A DNA stretch of 64,000 bases from Amycolatopsis iheyensis (GTDB lineage Bacteria; Actinomycetota; Actinomycetes; Mycobacteriales; Pseudonocardiaceae): NCBI RefSeq assembly GCF_024703995.1, contig NZ_JAMXQV010000026.1, forward strand, positions 98,129 to 162,128, read 5' to 3'. The notes under the pieces are model-generated. The model was not told where the DNA came from and did not search any database. It saw nothing but the letters and a program-made list of their open reading frames with translations. How positions within the stretch are numbered: the stretch's first letter is position 1; the number at the start of each line of letters is the position of its first letter. A program made the translations under genes and the position numbers. Below, one piece after another: positions 1 to 9,329 of this stretch.

Positions 1-1
1 A

Positions 2-346
2 CTCGAGGCTCTTTCCGCCCGGATGTCAGAAGTATCCGCCGGCTCGGTTTCCGCCGAAAGCGCCGGCGGTCACGTCAGCGGCACCGCTCAGAACGGCCGG
101 TACCTCAGCCTCGACCTCGACGCGACCTGGGCGTCGATCGCCAGGAACGCCGAGGTCGAGGGCGAGTTGCTGGATGTGCTCGGCGCTCTCCGGCGCAAGT
201 CGGCGCCCGCCGGGTCGACCGCACCGCCCACCGGGCCCGCCTACACCGAACTGATGGGCCTGCTGGCCGATCCCGCCCGCCTCCTGCGCCGCGTCGGTCT
301 GACTCCGCCGCCGGGGCTTTCCGCCGAAGGACATGATCACCGATGA
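2..346 (+). CDS. YbaB/EbfC-like small protein, 5' end outside window
   Basis: The frame is open to the left edge, so the gene probably starts upstream; an internal ATG at 23 is the first start codon visible. The pattern resembles the small YbaB/EbfC nucleoid-associated family: a short helix ending in RMSEVSAG, a strand pair around GGHVSGTAQNGRYLSLDLD, then a helix, here followed by a proline-rich stretch and a short tail. YbaB-like proteins often sit beside WXG100/EspC genes in actinomycetes. The stop overlaps the next start as ATGA, so the two are translationally coupled. The family assignment rests on pattern only; without the N-terminus it could be an unrelated secretion-associated chaperone. 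Confidence 0.5.
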   Translation, partial: LEALSARMSEVSAGSVSAESAGGHVSGTAQNGRYLSLDLDATWASIARNAEVEGELLDVLGALRRKSAPAGSTAPPTGPAYTELMGLLADPARLLRRVGLTPPPGLSAEGHDHR

Positions 347-657
347 GTGACATCGAAGTCGCGCTCGAAGCCCTCCGCTCGGACGCCGGGACCTGGGACC
401 TGGCGGCCGACAACCTCAACCAGGCGCGAGGCATCGTGGCACCCCTCGAACTCGGCCCGAGGGAGGTCATGAGCTACGCGGCCGCCCGGGGGTTCGACCG
501 CCGCTACAACGACATGCGCGCGAAGCTCGACAGCCTGCTCGCCCAGGGCGCGGAGAACTTCCGGGGGATCGCCGGCAGCCTCCTCAACGGCGCCGCCATC
601 TATGAACAAGCCGAAGCCGACCACGCGAGCCACCTCGGCAAGCTCGACGGGCACTGA
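343..657 (+). CDS. EspC-like type VII secretion target
   Basis: A 104-residue, almost wholly helical protein with two long amphipathic helices around a central turn (about residues 36-48), ending in AAIYEQAEADHASHLGKLDG. This matches the EspC/ESX-1 secretion-associated family, whose members are exported by ESX-type machines as helical hairpins. No signal peptide is visible. It overlaps the upstream gene by 4 bp (ATGA) and lies 11 bp before a longer WXG100-type protein, so it probably pairs with that product. No EccC ATPase or other ESX core component lies in the window. Family call moderate; partner is inferred from gene order. Confidence 0.65.
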   Translation: MSDIEVALEALRSDAGTWDLAADNLNQARGIVAPLELGPREVMSYAAARGFDRRYNDMRAKLDSLLAQGAENFRGIAGSLLNGAAIYEQAEADHASHLGKLDGH

Positions 658-668
658 GGGGGAGGACC

Positions 669-1424
669 ATGACCGCACCCGCCGGCACGGCGATCATCGA
701 CCGGACCCTCGACGACATGCGCGCGATCGAGGAAAAGTTCCGGGAGTTCATGGACAAGGTGCGCGACCTCCTCGACTGGGTGCCGAGCGCGCTGGAGTCC
801 CTGGTCCGACCGGTCATCGATCTCGTGAACCACGTCAACGGGAAGTTCGCCGAGTACTCGCAGGCAGTCCAGCACTTCAAGGACGACCGAGGCGATTCCG
901 ACAAGCTGAAGCAGGTCGGCAGGCAGTGGATCGAAGAGTTTTCCCACACGGTCGACGAAATCGCCGGCACTCTGCACCTGGACAAGCTGAAGGCCAACAT
1001 CTACTGGCAAGGCCGGGCAGCCGAGACGTACAAGGCCGCCGTTCCCGCCCAGATCGAGCATCTGGACTCGATGAAGGACCTCGGCGAGCAGATGCGCGAC
1101 TCGCTCGACAGCCTCGCCGACGGCATCGACTCCTTCTGGCTCGCGATGAAGGTCATCCTCGGTGGGCTGGCCGCCGCCATCGTGTCCGCCATCCTCAGCG
1201 CGGTCACCGTCGTGGGCCTGCCGCTGGCGCTGGGGATCATCTCGGCAGCGATTTCCATGGCGGTGCCCGCGATCACCGGCACCATCGTGGCAGTCGAGAC
1301 GTTGCTCGACGTGATCGAAACCGAGCAGAAGTCCATCCAGGCCAAGGTCGACGCCCTCGGCGACAAGTGGGAACGAACGAACACCACCACCATGTCGCAC
1401 TCGGGCGACTGGCGAGTCAACTGA
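669..1424 (+). CDS. WXG100-family protein with C-terminal hydrophobic segment
   Basis: A 251-residue protein with a helical N-terminal half, a W-Q-G motif at residues 113-115 inside the turn of a helical hairpin, and a long hydrophobic stretch at about 157-210 that can form two membrane passes, followed by a charged tail. The WXG turn is the hallmark of type VII secretion substrates. The hydrophobic part resembles the pore-like region of longer WXG100/LXG proteins, but no toxin domain follows. An AGGGGGAGG-like ribosome site precedes the ATG. It is third in a four-gene operon, so a membrane-associated exported complex is the simplest reading. Confidence 0.65.
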   Translation: MTAPAGTAIIDRTLDDMRAIEEKFREFMDKVRDLLDWVPSALESLVRPVIDLVNHVNGKFAEYSQAVQHFKDDRGDSDKLKQVGRQWIEEFSHTVDEIAGTLHLDKLKANIYWQGRAAETYKAAVPAQIEHLDSMKDLGEQMRDSLDSLADGIDSFWLAMKVILGGLAAAIVSAILSAVTVVGLPLALGIISAAISMAVPAITGTIVAVETLLDVIETEQKSIQAKVDALGDKWERTNTTTMSHSGDWRVN

Positions 1425-1426
1425 CC

Positions 1427-1993
1427 ATGTACGACTACCCGATCGACCCGCGGGCCTACGTCTGGCTCCCACCGAAGCTGACCGCCAAGCTGAAACGCAC
1501 CCTGCCGCTTCTCGGCGGCATCACCACCGCTGTCGCCCTCGCCATGTGCGTCGCCGTTCCCGTCATGGGGTACACGCTTCCGACCAGTGAGAGCGCCACC
1601 AACGGCATCTCCGTCATGCTCGCCATGTTCAGCGCCGTGATGCTGCTGATGACCGGCCTCGCGCTGCTGTTCGCGCCGACCTGGGTCGAAGTCGGGCACC
1701 ACCCCGGCGGCACCGGGCACATCCTGCGGCTCCGGCCGGCCTCCATCTCCATCGGCCCACTCTGCGGCGGCGCCACGTCGATCGTCGTGCTCCCGCTCTT
1801 CTACCTCTTCTCCAGCGGCGGCCTGACCTGGTCGGAGCCCCAGTCGGACAGCGACGTGCAGATCACCTTCGGGATCGTGGTCTACCTGCTGATGCCCGTG
1901 GTCGCCTTCGCGCTCGGCGTCGTCGACGCCGCCATCGGGTGGCCGATCCTGCGCCCCTCCAAGGAAACCCTCTACCGCTACAGCCGGGCCTAG
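1427..1993 (+). CDS. Four-pass membrane protein of the secretion-associated operon
   Basis: A 188-residue protein with hydrophobic segments near residues 27-48, 62-83, 108-129 and 148-171, and a conserved-looking N-terminal YDYPIDPRAYVWLPPK segment on the cytoplasmic side. I do not recognise a named family. The ATG lies two bases after the previous stop, so it is almost certainly co-translated with the WXG100-type protein and may anchor it in the membrane. The stop codon TAG shares the tetranucleotide CTAG with the stop of the convergent GH12-like gene. Confidence 0.6.
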   Translation: MYDYPIDPRAYVWLPPKLTAKLKRTLPLLGGITTAVALAMCVAVPVMGYTLPTSESATNGISVMLAMFSAVMLLMTGLALLFAPTWVEVGHHPGGTGHILRLRPASISIGPLCGGATSIVVLPLFYLFSSGGLTWSEPQSDSDVQITFGIVVYLLMPVVAFALGVVDAAIGWPILRPSKETLYRYSRA

Positions 1994-2880
1994 CTCATCG
2001 TCACCGAGAAGTCCGTCAACGTGAACCGCGCCTTCCCACCACCGGTGGAGCAGAACTCGACGCCGTAGCCGATCTGGTTCACCGTCGGGTTCGGGGGGAT
2101 CAGCCCCTTCCCGATGGCCCACGCGATCATCGCCTTGAGGTCCACGCTGCCCGAGTACTGCGTCGACCTCGACACGAACGCCACATAGCCCTCGTCGTCC
2201 GCCCAGACGTCGTACGTGAAGCCCGCCGCCGTGTACGTTGTCAGCTTGTCGCCCGCCGGGCGCTGCTTGACGTTCTCCGTCCACACCATCAGCTCGCTGA
2301 CGCCGGCGCCGTCGCCCACTCCGTTCAGCCAGAGGTCGTACGCCACGTCGTACACGCCCACGCCCGGGCCGCGGCCGGCGAACGTCGATTTGATCACCGA
2401 ATAGTCGTTGAACGGCGCGCCGCGTTGTTCGTTGATGTCCTTGTGCACGTTCGGATAGGTTTTCACCGACGTCGAATCGGGCTGGCTGGAATCGACGTAC
2501 CAGTTGTCGTACGCGCACGCCCGCAGCGTTTCCGGGCCCGCTTCGTCCGCGTTCCACATGTTGTTGTGGACGTAGTAGCCGCCGCTCGACCAGCCGCCGT
2601 CGAGGTCGCTCGTCGTGAACTCGGGACTACGGCACCCGCGGGCCGGCGTGACCGAAGGCGCAGTCGGCGGAGGCGCAGGTCGGGACGTCGCCGACGGCGA
2701 AGAAACCGAAGAGGACGAAGAAGGCGACGCGGACACCGAAGGCGCGGCCGAGGTGACCGGCGAAGCGAGCGAGGCCGGCGCGGCCACGCCACCGACCGGA
2801 CCCGAGCCGCACCCGGCGACCAGCAGAAAGGGAATGGCCAACCACAACGCCGGCATTCTTCGTCGCATTTTCCCGCCCAC
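1990..2880 (-). CDS. GH12-like secreted glucanase lipoprotein
   Basis: A 296-residue exported lipoprotein: a signal peptide ends in the lipobox LVAGC with the lipidated Cys at 24, followed by a Ser/Pro/Thr-rich linker (about 26-80) and a catalytic domain (about 83-296). The domain carries the two glutamates expected of family 12 glycoside hydrolases: E196 in SELMVW (nucleophile position) and E275 in GYGVEFC (acid/base position), plus NNMWN and YDLWLNG motifs. GH12 enzymes cut beta-1,4-glucans or xyloglucan. Cell-surface anchoring suggests trimming of plant polysaccharide near the cell. It converges on the secretion operon and shares CTAG with its stop. Family call good; substrate unknown. Confidence 0.75.
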   Translation of the reverse strand: MGGKMRRRMPALWLAIPFLLVAGCGSGPVGGVAAPASLASPVTSAAPSVSASPSSSSSVSSPSATSRPAPPPTAPSVTPARGCRSPEFTTSDLDGGWSSGGYYVHNNMWNADEAGPETLRACAYDNWYVDSSQPDSTSVKTYPNVHKDINEQRGAPFNDYSVIKSTFAGRGPGVGVYDVAYDLWLNGVGDGAGVSELMVWTENVKQRPAGDKLTTYTAAGFTYDVWADDEGYVAFVSRSTQYSGSVDLKAMIAWAIGKGLIPPNPTVNQIGYGVEFCSTGGGKARFTLTDFSVTMS

Positions 2881-2931
2881 AACCGGAATTCGGCAGAACG
2901 AGGCGGAACCCTAACACGAAAACGCGGGAAA

Positions 2932-3582
2932 TCAGATGTGGTCTTCGGCCGGGTCCAGGTCGTGCGACGTGATCGGGCGGCCCGGCAGCTCGGTGCCCGG
3001 CCGGGCGCTGAGGCCGTCGATCATGATGCCGACGCAGCGACGCGCCGCCATCTCCGCGACGTCCGTGGACTTCGCGCGCACCTGCCGCAGCAGCGTCGCG
3101 AACAGGATGGCGATGTCCCCCGCGCCGACGTCGAGGCGCAGCCGGCCCTCGGCCTTGGCGCCGTCGACGAACTCGTCGAGCACCGCCAGGATGTCGTCGC
3201 GCAGGCGGCGGACCTCGGGGTCGCTCTTCAGGATGACCAGCGCCCGGTGCGACACCATCGCCAGCTGGATGCTGAGCTGCAGCTCCACCGACTGCCGCAG
3301 CAGCCGCTCGAGCGCCCGCCACGACGACGTCTCCTCCGCGGCGATCGCGCGGGCGTCGATCAGCACCCGCTCGAAGTTGTCCATCGCGACCGCGCGCACC
3401 AGCGCGTCCCGATCCGGGAACCGCCGGTAGAGCGTGCCCACGCCGACGCCGGCGGCGCGGGCGATCTCCTCCATCGGCACCTCGGGCCCGGAAACGGCGA
3501 AGATGCTCTTCGCGGCGGCCAGGATCTGGTCGCGGTTGCGCCGCGCGTCCGCCCGCAGGGTGGTCTCGGGGTCTGCCGTCAT
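2932..3582 (-). CDS. TetR-family transcriptional regulator
   Basis: A 216-residue regulator. The N-terminal TetR helix-turn-helix covers about residues 12-60 and contains ILAAAKSIFAVSGPEV and GVGVGTLYRRFPDRDAL. The C-terminal helical domain is the ligand-binding and dimer part. A GAGGAG ribosome site about eight bases upstream supports the ATG at 3582 over an upstream in-frame start. The gene is divergent from the P450 operon and separated from it by 178 bp that contain an inverted repeat, so it most likely represses the P450 genes in response to a substrate-like effector. Confidence 0.85.
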   Translation of the reverse strand: MTADPETTLRADARRNRDQILAAAKSIFAVSGPEVPMEEIARAAGVGVGTLYRRFPDRDALVRAVAMDNFERVLIDARAIAAEETSSWRALERLLRQSVELQLSIQLAMVSHRALVILKSDPEVRRLRDDILAVLDEFVDGAKAEGRLRLDVGAGDIAILFATLLRQVRAKSTDVAEMAARRCVGIMIDGLSARPGTELPGRPITSHDLDPAEDHI

Positions 3583-3670
3583 GCCGTTCGCTCCTCGCTG
3601 AATCGCGCGGGGTGATTCTCGCACGGTCAGGCGGCCACGCACTGCGTCCGCAACCGGTCACCCGTTAGCT

Positions 3671-3691
3671 AGTGGACGACTTCCTTCCACT
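3671..3691. promoter_or_regulatory. Inverted repeat, candidate TetR operator
   Basis: AGTGGA, nine bases, TCCACT: perfect 6-bp arms in the spacer between the divergent TetR gene and the first P450. Length and position suit a TetR-family operator controlling both promoters. It is the clearest symmetric element in the spacer. Confidence 0.4.
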
Positions 3692-3760
3692 TCGGTACCT
3701 TGGGCAGAGAACCGGAATGTAATCCTCCGCATACTTTACGTCCGTTTTAGGGGGCCCGAA

Positions 3761-4981
3761 ATGACCGAAGTCGCCGATCCCACCACCCGGGGCGAGGTCT
3801 TCCCGCTCGACCGCACCTGCCCCTTCGCCCCGCCACCGGCGTACGAGAAGCTGCGCGAAGCCGGCCCGGTCCAGCGCGTCGGCCTGCCCGACGGCTCCGA
3901 GGCGTGGGCCATCACCCGCCTGGAAGAGGTCCGGCAGATGCTGACCGACCCGCGGTTCAGCTCCAACCGGTTCAACCCCGGCTTCCCGGTGCTGACGAAG
4001 GAGGGCCGGCCGCAGCGCCGCCGCTTCACCGCGTCGCTGATCAACATGGACCCGCCGGAGCACGGCGCCGCCCGCCGCGAGGTCGTCGGCGAGTTCACCG
4101 TCAAGCGGATGAAGGCCCTGCAGCCGCGGATCCAGCAGATCGTCGACGAGCACATCGACGCGATCCTCGCCGGCCCGAAGCCCGCCGACCTCGTCTCCGC
4201 GCTGAGCCTGCCGGTGCCGTCGCTGGTCATCTGCGAGCAGCTCGGCGTCCCGTACGCCGACCACGACTTCTTCCAGTCGCGCAGCTCCACGCTGCTGAAC
4301 CGGGAGGTGACGCAGCAGGCGCGCATGCAGTCCGTCGAGGAGCTGCAGGGTTACCTCGACGAGCTGGTCAGCGCCAAGGAGGCCGACCCGACCGACGACC
4401 TGCTCGGCCGCCAGGTCCTCAAGCAGCGCGAGGAGCACGGCGAGGCCGACCACGACTCGCTGGTCTCGCTGGCGTTCCTCCTGCTCCTCGCCGGGCACGA
4501 GACGACGGCGAACATGATCTCGCTGGGCACCGTCGCGCTGCTGGAGAACCCGGACCAGCTCGAGATCGTCAAGAACGACCCGGGCAAGACGCTCGACGCC
4601 GTCGAGGAGCTGCTGCGGTACTTCACGATCGCCGAGTTCGCGACCGCGCGCGTCGCCACCGAGGACGTCGAGATCGGCGGCCAGCTGATCCGCGAAGGCG
4701 AGGGCGTCCTCGGCCTGAGCTACTCCGGCAACCGCGACGAAGCCGCGTTCGAGAACGCCGACGAGCTCGACCTCGAGCGCGGCGCGCGCCACCACGTCGC
4801 GTTCGGCTTCGGGCCGCACCAGTGCCTGGGCCAGAACCTGGCCCGGATGGAACTGCAGATCGTCTTCGACACGCTGTTCCGCCGCATCCCGGACCTCAAG
4901 CTGGCCGCGCCGGTCGACCAGCTCCCGTTCAAGCACGACTCGTCGATCTTCGGCCTCTACTGCCTGCCCGTGACCTGGTGA
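3761..4981 (+). CDS. Cytochrome P450 (CYP105-like), first of tandem pair
   Basis: A 406-residue soluble class I P450 of normal bacterial length. Visible motifs: I-helix oxygen-activation motif AGHETT at 244-249, K-helix E283-L-L-R286, and the haem loop FGFGPHQCLG with the thiolate ligand C355. The haem loop and overall spacing resemble CYP105, a Streptomyces/Amycolatopsis family that hydroxylates xenobiotics and natural products. A GGGGG ribosome site precedes the ATG. It is first in a three-gene operon with a paralogue and a ferredoxin; no reductase is nearby, so electrons must come from a reductase encoded elsewhere. Substrate cannot be read from the sequence. Confidence 0.92.
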   Translation: MTEVADPTTRGEVFPLDRTCPFAPPPAYEKLREAGPVQRVGLPDGSEAWAITRLEEVRQMLTDPRFSSNRFNPGFPVLTKEGRPQRRRFTASLINMDPPEHGAARREVVGEFTVKRMKALQPRIQQIVDEHIDAILAGPKPADLVSALSLPVPSLVICEQLGVPYADHDFFQSRSSTLLNREVTQQARMQSVEELQGYLDELVSAKEADPTDDLLGRQVLKQREEHGEADHDSLVSLAFLLLLAGHETTANMISLGTVALLENPDQLEIVKNDPGKTLDAVEELLRYFTIAEFATARVATEDVEIGGQLIREGEGVLGLSYSGNRDEAAFENADELDLERGARHHVAFGFGPHQCLGQNLARMELQIVFDTLFRRIPDLKLAAPVDQLPFKHDSSIFGLYCLPVTW

Positions 4982-4991
4982 AGGGATCGTC

Positions 4992-6191
4992 ATGACGACC
5001 GTCGAACAGCACGAGTTCCCGATGACCCGCACGTGTCCCTTCGCGCCGCCGCCGGCGTACGAAGAGATCCGCGAGAGCGACTCCGTCGAGCGGGTCGGAC
5101 TGCCCGACGGCGGCCACGCCTGGGTGGTCACCCGGCACGAGGACGTCCGGACGGTGCTGAACGACCGGCGCTTCAGCGCCGACCGGCAGCACCCGGACTT
5201 CCCGCAGCTGATCAAGGGCGGGTTCCGGCGCAAGGGCGACGAGCGCACCATGATCACCATGGACGCGCCCGAGCACGGGCCGGCCCGCAAGGCCGTGCTC
5301 GGCGAGTTCACGGTCCGCCGGATGGAGGCGCTGCGGCCGCGGATCCAGGAGATCGTCGACGGCCAGATCGACGCGCTGCTGGCCGGGCCGAACCCGGGTG
5401 ACCTGGTCGAGAAGCTGTCGCTGCCGGTGCCGTCGCTGGTCATCTGCGAAATGCTGGGCGTGCCCTACGCCGACCACGACTTCTTCCAGACCCACACGGC
5501 GAAGATCATCAAGCGCTCGACGACCCCGGAAGACCGGCGGGCGGCGTTCGACACCATCCGCGGCTACATGGCGGACCTGATCGCCGAGAAGGAGCAGAAC
5601 CCGCCGGACGACCTGCTCGGGCGCCAGATCGTCAAGCTCCGCGAGGAGGGCACTTACCGGCGGGAGTCGCTGGCCGCGACCGGGTTCCTGCTGCTGGTGG
5701 CCGGGCACGAGACGACGGCGAACATGATTTCGCTGTCCACCGTGGCGTTCCTGCAGAACCCGGCGCAGCTCGCGGTGATCAAGGGCGACCCGGGCAAGAC
5801 GCTCGACGCCGTCGAGGAGATGCTGCGTTACTGGACGATCGTCGACGCGGCCACCGCGCGCCTGTGCGTCGAGGACATCGAGGTCGGCGGGCAGCTGATC
5901 CGCGCCGGTGAGGGCGTGCTGGCGCTGGGCTACGCGGCCAACCGCGACCCGCGGGCGTTCGACGACCCGGACGCCCTCGACATCGAGCGCGGCGCGCGTC
6001 ACCACGTCGCGTTCGGCTTCGGGCCGCACCAGTGCCTCGGCCAGAACCTCGCCCGGATGGAGCTGCAGATCGTGTTCGACACGCTGTTCCGGCGGGTGCC
6101 TTCGCTGGCGCTGGGAGCGGAGGTCGACGACCTGGCGTTCAAGGACGACGCGAACATCTACGGCCTGTACCGGCTGCCGGTGACCTGGTAG
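4992..6191 (+). CDS. Cytochrome P450, paralogue of the preceding gene
   Basis: A 399-residue P450 clearly related to its neighbour along the whole length, including the shared start TCPFAPPPAYE, PVPSLVICE and the C-terminal end LPVTW, so the pair arose by tandem duplication. AGHETT lies at 237-242, E276-M-L-R279 in the K-helix, and the haem Cys is C348 in FGFGPHQCLG. The main differences are in the substrate-recognition regions, for example around residues 60-85 and 165-190, suggesting different or successive substrates. It starts 10 bp after the first P450 with an AAGGG ribosome site. Confidence 0.92.
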   Translation: MTTVEQHEFPMTRTCPFAPPPAYEEIRESDSVERVGLPDGGHAWVVTRHEDVRTVLNDRRFSADRQHPDFPQLIKGGFRRKGDERTMITMDAPEHGPARKAVLGEFTVRRMEALRPRIQEIVDGQIDALLAGPNPGDLVEKLSLPVPSLVICEMLGVPYADHDFFQTHTAKIIKRSTTPEDRRAAFDTIRGYMADLIAEKEQNPPDDLLGRQIVKLREEGTYRRESLAATGFLLLVAGHETTANMISLSTVAFLQNPAQLAVIKGDPGKTLDAVEEMLRYWTIVDAATARLCVEDIEVGGQLIRAGEGVLALGYAANRDPRAFDDPDALDIERGARHHVAFGFGPHQCLGQNLARMELQIVFDTLFRRVPSLALGAEVDDLAFKDDANIYGLYRLPVTW

Positions 6192-6231
6192 AGATCGAAG
6201 AGCCATCCCACCACAGTCAGAAGGAAGAACG

Positions 6232-6426
6232 ATGAAGATCATCGCGGACACCGGCAAGTGCGTCGGCGCCGGTCAGTGCGTGCTCACCGAGCCCGCGCTG
6301 TTCGACCAGAGCGAGGACGACGGCACGGTCATCGTGCTCGACGACCAGCCGGAAGGCGAGCTGGTCGAGAAGGCCCGCGAAGCGGTGCACGTCTGCCCCA
6401 GCCAGGCCCTCTCGCTGCAGGAGTGA
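6232..6426 (+). CDS. 3Fe-4S ferredoxin, P450 partner
   Basis: A 64-residue ferredoxin with cluster ligands C10, C16 and C55 (CVGAGQC and CPSQAL); position 13 is Ala where a 4Fe ferredoxin would have Cys, as usual for single 3Fe-4S ferredoxins that feed actinobacterial P450s. The acidic middle (QSEDDG) is a normal docking feature. It is 40 bp behind the second P450 and preceded by AAGGAAG. It probably serves both P450s. A strong terminator follows. Confidence 0.9.
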   Translation: MKIIADTGKCVGAGQCVLTEPALFDQSEDDGTVIVLDDQPEGELVEKAREAVHVCPSQALSLQE

Positions 6427-6432
6427 CGAGAA

Positions 6433-6472
6433 CGGCCACCTCGCGGGCAAGGGGTTTCCCGCGAGGTGGCCG
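6433..6472. terminator. Terminator between ferredoxin and ABC operon
   Basis: Perfect 15-bp inverted repeat (CGGCCACCTCGCGGG and its complement) with a 10-base loop, between two convergent operons. No long T-tract, as usual at this GC content; probably works in both directions. Confidence 0.8.
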
Positions 6473-6484
6473 TGGCCTGTTCTT

Positions 6485-7558
<1,074 letters not shown>

Positions 7559-7560
7559 GG

Positions 7561-8397
7561 CTACTTCACCGCTCCCATCGACAGCCCGCGGACGAGGTGG
7601 TTCTGCGCGATCCAGCCGACGATCATCACCGGCAGCGAGGCCAGCAGCGCGGCGGCGGAAAGCTGGGCCCAGTACAGGCCCTCACTGGTGATGAACCCGA
7701 CGAGGAACACCGGCACGGTGCCGGCCCGCGCCGCCGTCAGGTTGACCGCGTAGAAGAACTCGGTCCAGGAGAAGATGACGCAGATCAGCGCGGTCGCCGC
7801 GATCCCGGGCGCCACCACCGGCATGATGATCTTGCGCAGCAGCGTCGGCAGGTTCGCGCCGTCGATGCGGCCCGCCTCGATCATCTCGTGCGGCACCTCG
7901 AGGAAGAACGACCGCATCATCCAGATGGCCAGCGGCAGGTTCATCGACGTGTAGAGGATGACCAGCGCCCACACCGTGTCCAGCAGCTCGGTGTTCTGGG
8001 AGATGATGTACAGCGGGATGATCGCCGCGACGATCGGCAGCATCTTCGTCGAGAGGAAGAACCCGAGCGCGTTCGACGTGCCCTTCACCGGCGCCAGCGA
8101 AAGCGCGTAGGCCGCCGGGACGCCGAAGAGCAGCACCAGGGCCGTCGACAGGATCGTGACGAACGCCGAGTTCGACAGGTACGGCAGGAATCCTCCACTG
8201 AGGACGTTGCCGATCTGGTCGAACGTCGGGGTGAACAGCAGCTTCGGCGGGTCGGTGTAGGCGTCGGCCTCCTGCTTGAACGCCGTGAGGATCATCCACA
8301 GCAGCGGGAAGACGAACAGGATCGCGATCACCCAGGTCGCCAGAGTCAGCGAACCCTTGCCGTACTGCTTCTTGCGGGTGGCGACAGCCGTGGTCAT
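7561..8397 (-). CDS. Polyol/sugar ABC permease, MalG/SmoG type
   Basis: A 278-residue inner-membrane permease with six predicted membrane helices. The EAA loop that docks the ATPase is visible as EAGRIDGANLPTLLRKIIMP. The start is the ATG at 8397, which overlaps the stop of the preceding permease (ATGA). Residues before this ATG in the same frame are not coding. It pairs with the 8394-9329 permease to form the channel. Confidence 0.9.
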   Translation of the reverse strand: MTTAVATRKKQYGKGSLTLATWVIAILFVFPLLWMILTAFKQEADAYTDPPKLLFTPTFDQIGNVLSGGFLPYLSNSAFVTILSTALVLLFGVPAAYALSLAPVKGTSNALGFFLSTKMLPIVAAIIPLYIISQNTELLDTVWALVILYTSMNLPLAIWMMRSFFLEVPHEMIEAGRIDGANLPTLLRKIIMPVVAPGIAATALICVIFSWTEFFYAVNLTAARAGTVPVFLVGFITSEGLYWAQLSAAALLASLPVMIVGWIAQNHLVRGLSMGAVK

Positions 8398-9329
8398 TTG
8401 ATTCCTCCGCTCACGGAGAACGTGCGGAACATCAAGCGCAGCGCGAAGGTCGCGACGATCATCGTCAGGATCACGACGATCACACCCATCGCCGACGACT
8501 GGCCGACGTCGAAGCCTTCGAACGCGCGCTGGTAGATGTAGTACGGCAGGTTGGTGCTGGCCGTGCCCGGCCCGCCCTGCGTCATCAGGAAGATCGCGTC
8601 GAAGCTGTTCACGATGTAGATCGCGCCCAGCAGCGTCGCCAGCTGCAGGAACCGGGACAGGTGCGGCAGCGTGATGGAGACGAACGTGCGCCACCGGCTG
8701 GCACCGTCCACAGAGGCCGCTTCCAGGACCTCTTTGGACTGGCTCTGCAGGCCCGCGAGGATCAGCAGCATCATGAACGGCGTCCACTGCCACACGATCT
8801 GCGCCATCACCGAGGCCAGCGGGAACTCCGAAAGCCAGTCGACGTCGGTGCCGAAGACGAAGTGCAGCAACCCGTAGGTCGGGTCGAACATCGTCGTCTT
8901 CCACAGCAGCGCACCGGCCGCCGGCAGGATGAGGAACGGCGTGATCAGCAGCGTCCGGACGACACCGCGGCCGAAGAACTTCCGGTCCAGCAGGATCGCC
9001 AGGCCGAGCCCGAGCAGCAGCGCGACCAGCACGCACACCACCGTCAGCAGCACGGTGTTGAGCAGCGCGACCAGGAACGTCGTGTCGCTGAAGACGTCGA
9101 TGTAGTTGTCGAGGCCGACGAAGTGCCGGGAGCCCGGCCGGACCAGGTTCCACGACTGGAACGAGTAGAACACGGTGAGCAGGAACGGCAGCTGCGTCAC
9201 CGCGATCACGAAGATCAACGCGGGCAGCAGCGGCAGCCGCCGCTTGGCCGCGGTGCTCAGGCCCTTCTTCTCTTCGGTCTTGGTGCGGGTCTGGGTCTTG
9301 GGGGTGTCTACGGAGAGCGTGGACATCAC
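8394..9329 (-). CDS. Polyol/sugar ABC permease, MalF/SmoF type
   Basis: A 311-residue permease with a charged cytoplasmic N-terminus (about 1-30) and six helices; the EAA loop reads EAASVDGASRWRTFVSITLP. The start is either the GTG at 9329, overlapping the TGA of the binding-protein gene (GTGA), or the ATG directly after it. Sequence flavour fits the sorbitol/mannitol branch of the CUT1 importers rather than maltose. Confidence 0.88.
   Translation of the reverse strand: MMSTLSVDTPKTQTRTKTEEKKGLSTAAKRRLPLLPALIFVIAVTQLPFLLTVFYSFQSWNLVRPGSRHFVGLDNYIDVFSDTTFLVALLNTVLLTVVCVLVALLLGLGLAILLDRKFFGRGVVRTLLITPFLILPAAGALLWKTTMFDPTYGLLHFVFGTDVDWLSEFPLASVMAQIVWQWTPFMMLLILAGLQSQSKEVLEAASVDGASRWRTFVSITLPHLSRFLQLATLLGAIYIVNSFDAIFLMTQGGPGTASTNLPYYIYQRAFEGFDVGQSSAMGVIVVILTMIVATFALRLMFRTFSVSGGIK

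Noticed and set aside
602..1426. Frame upstream of the membrane-protein gene at 1427
   Set aside because: It overlaps two supported secretion-type genes and has an Arg/Pro-rich shadow composition.
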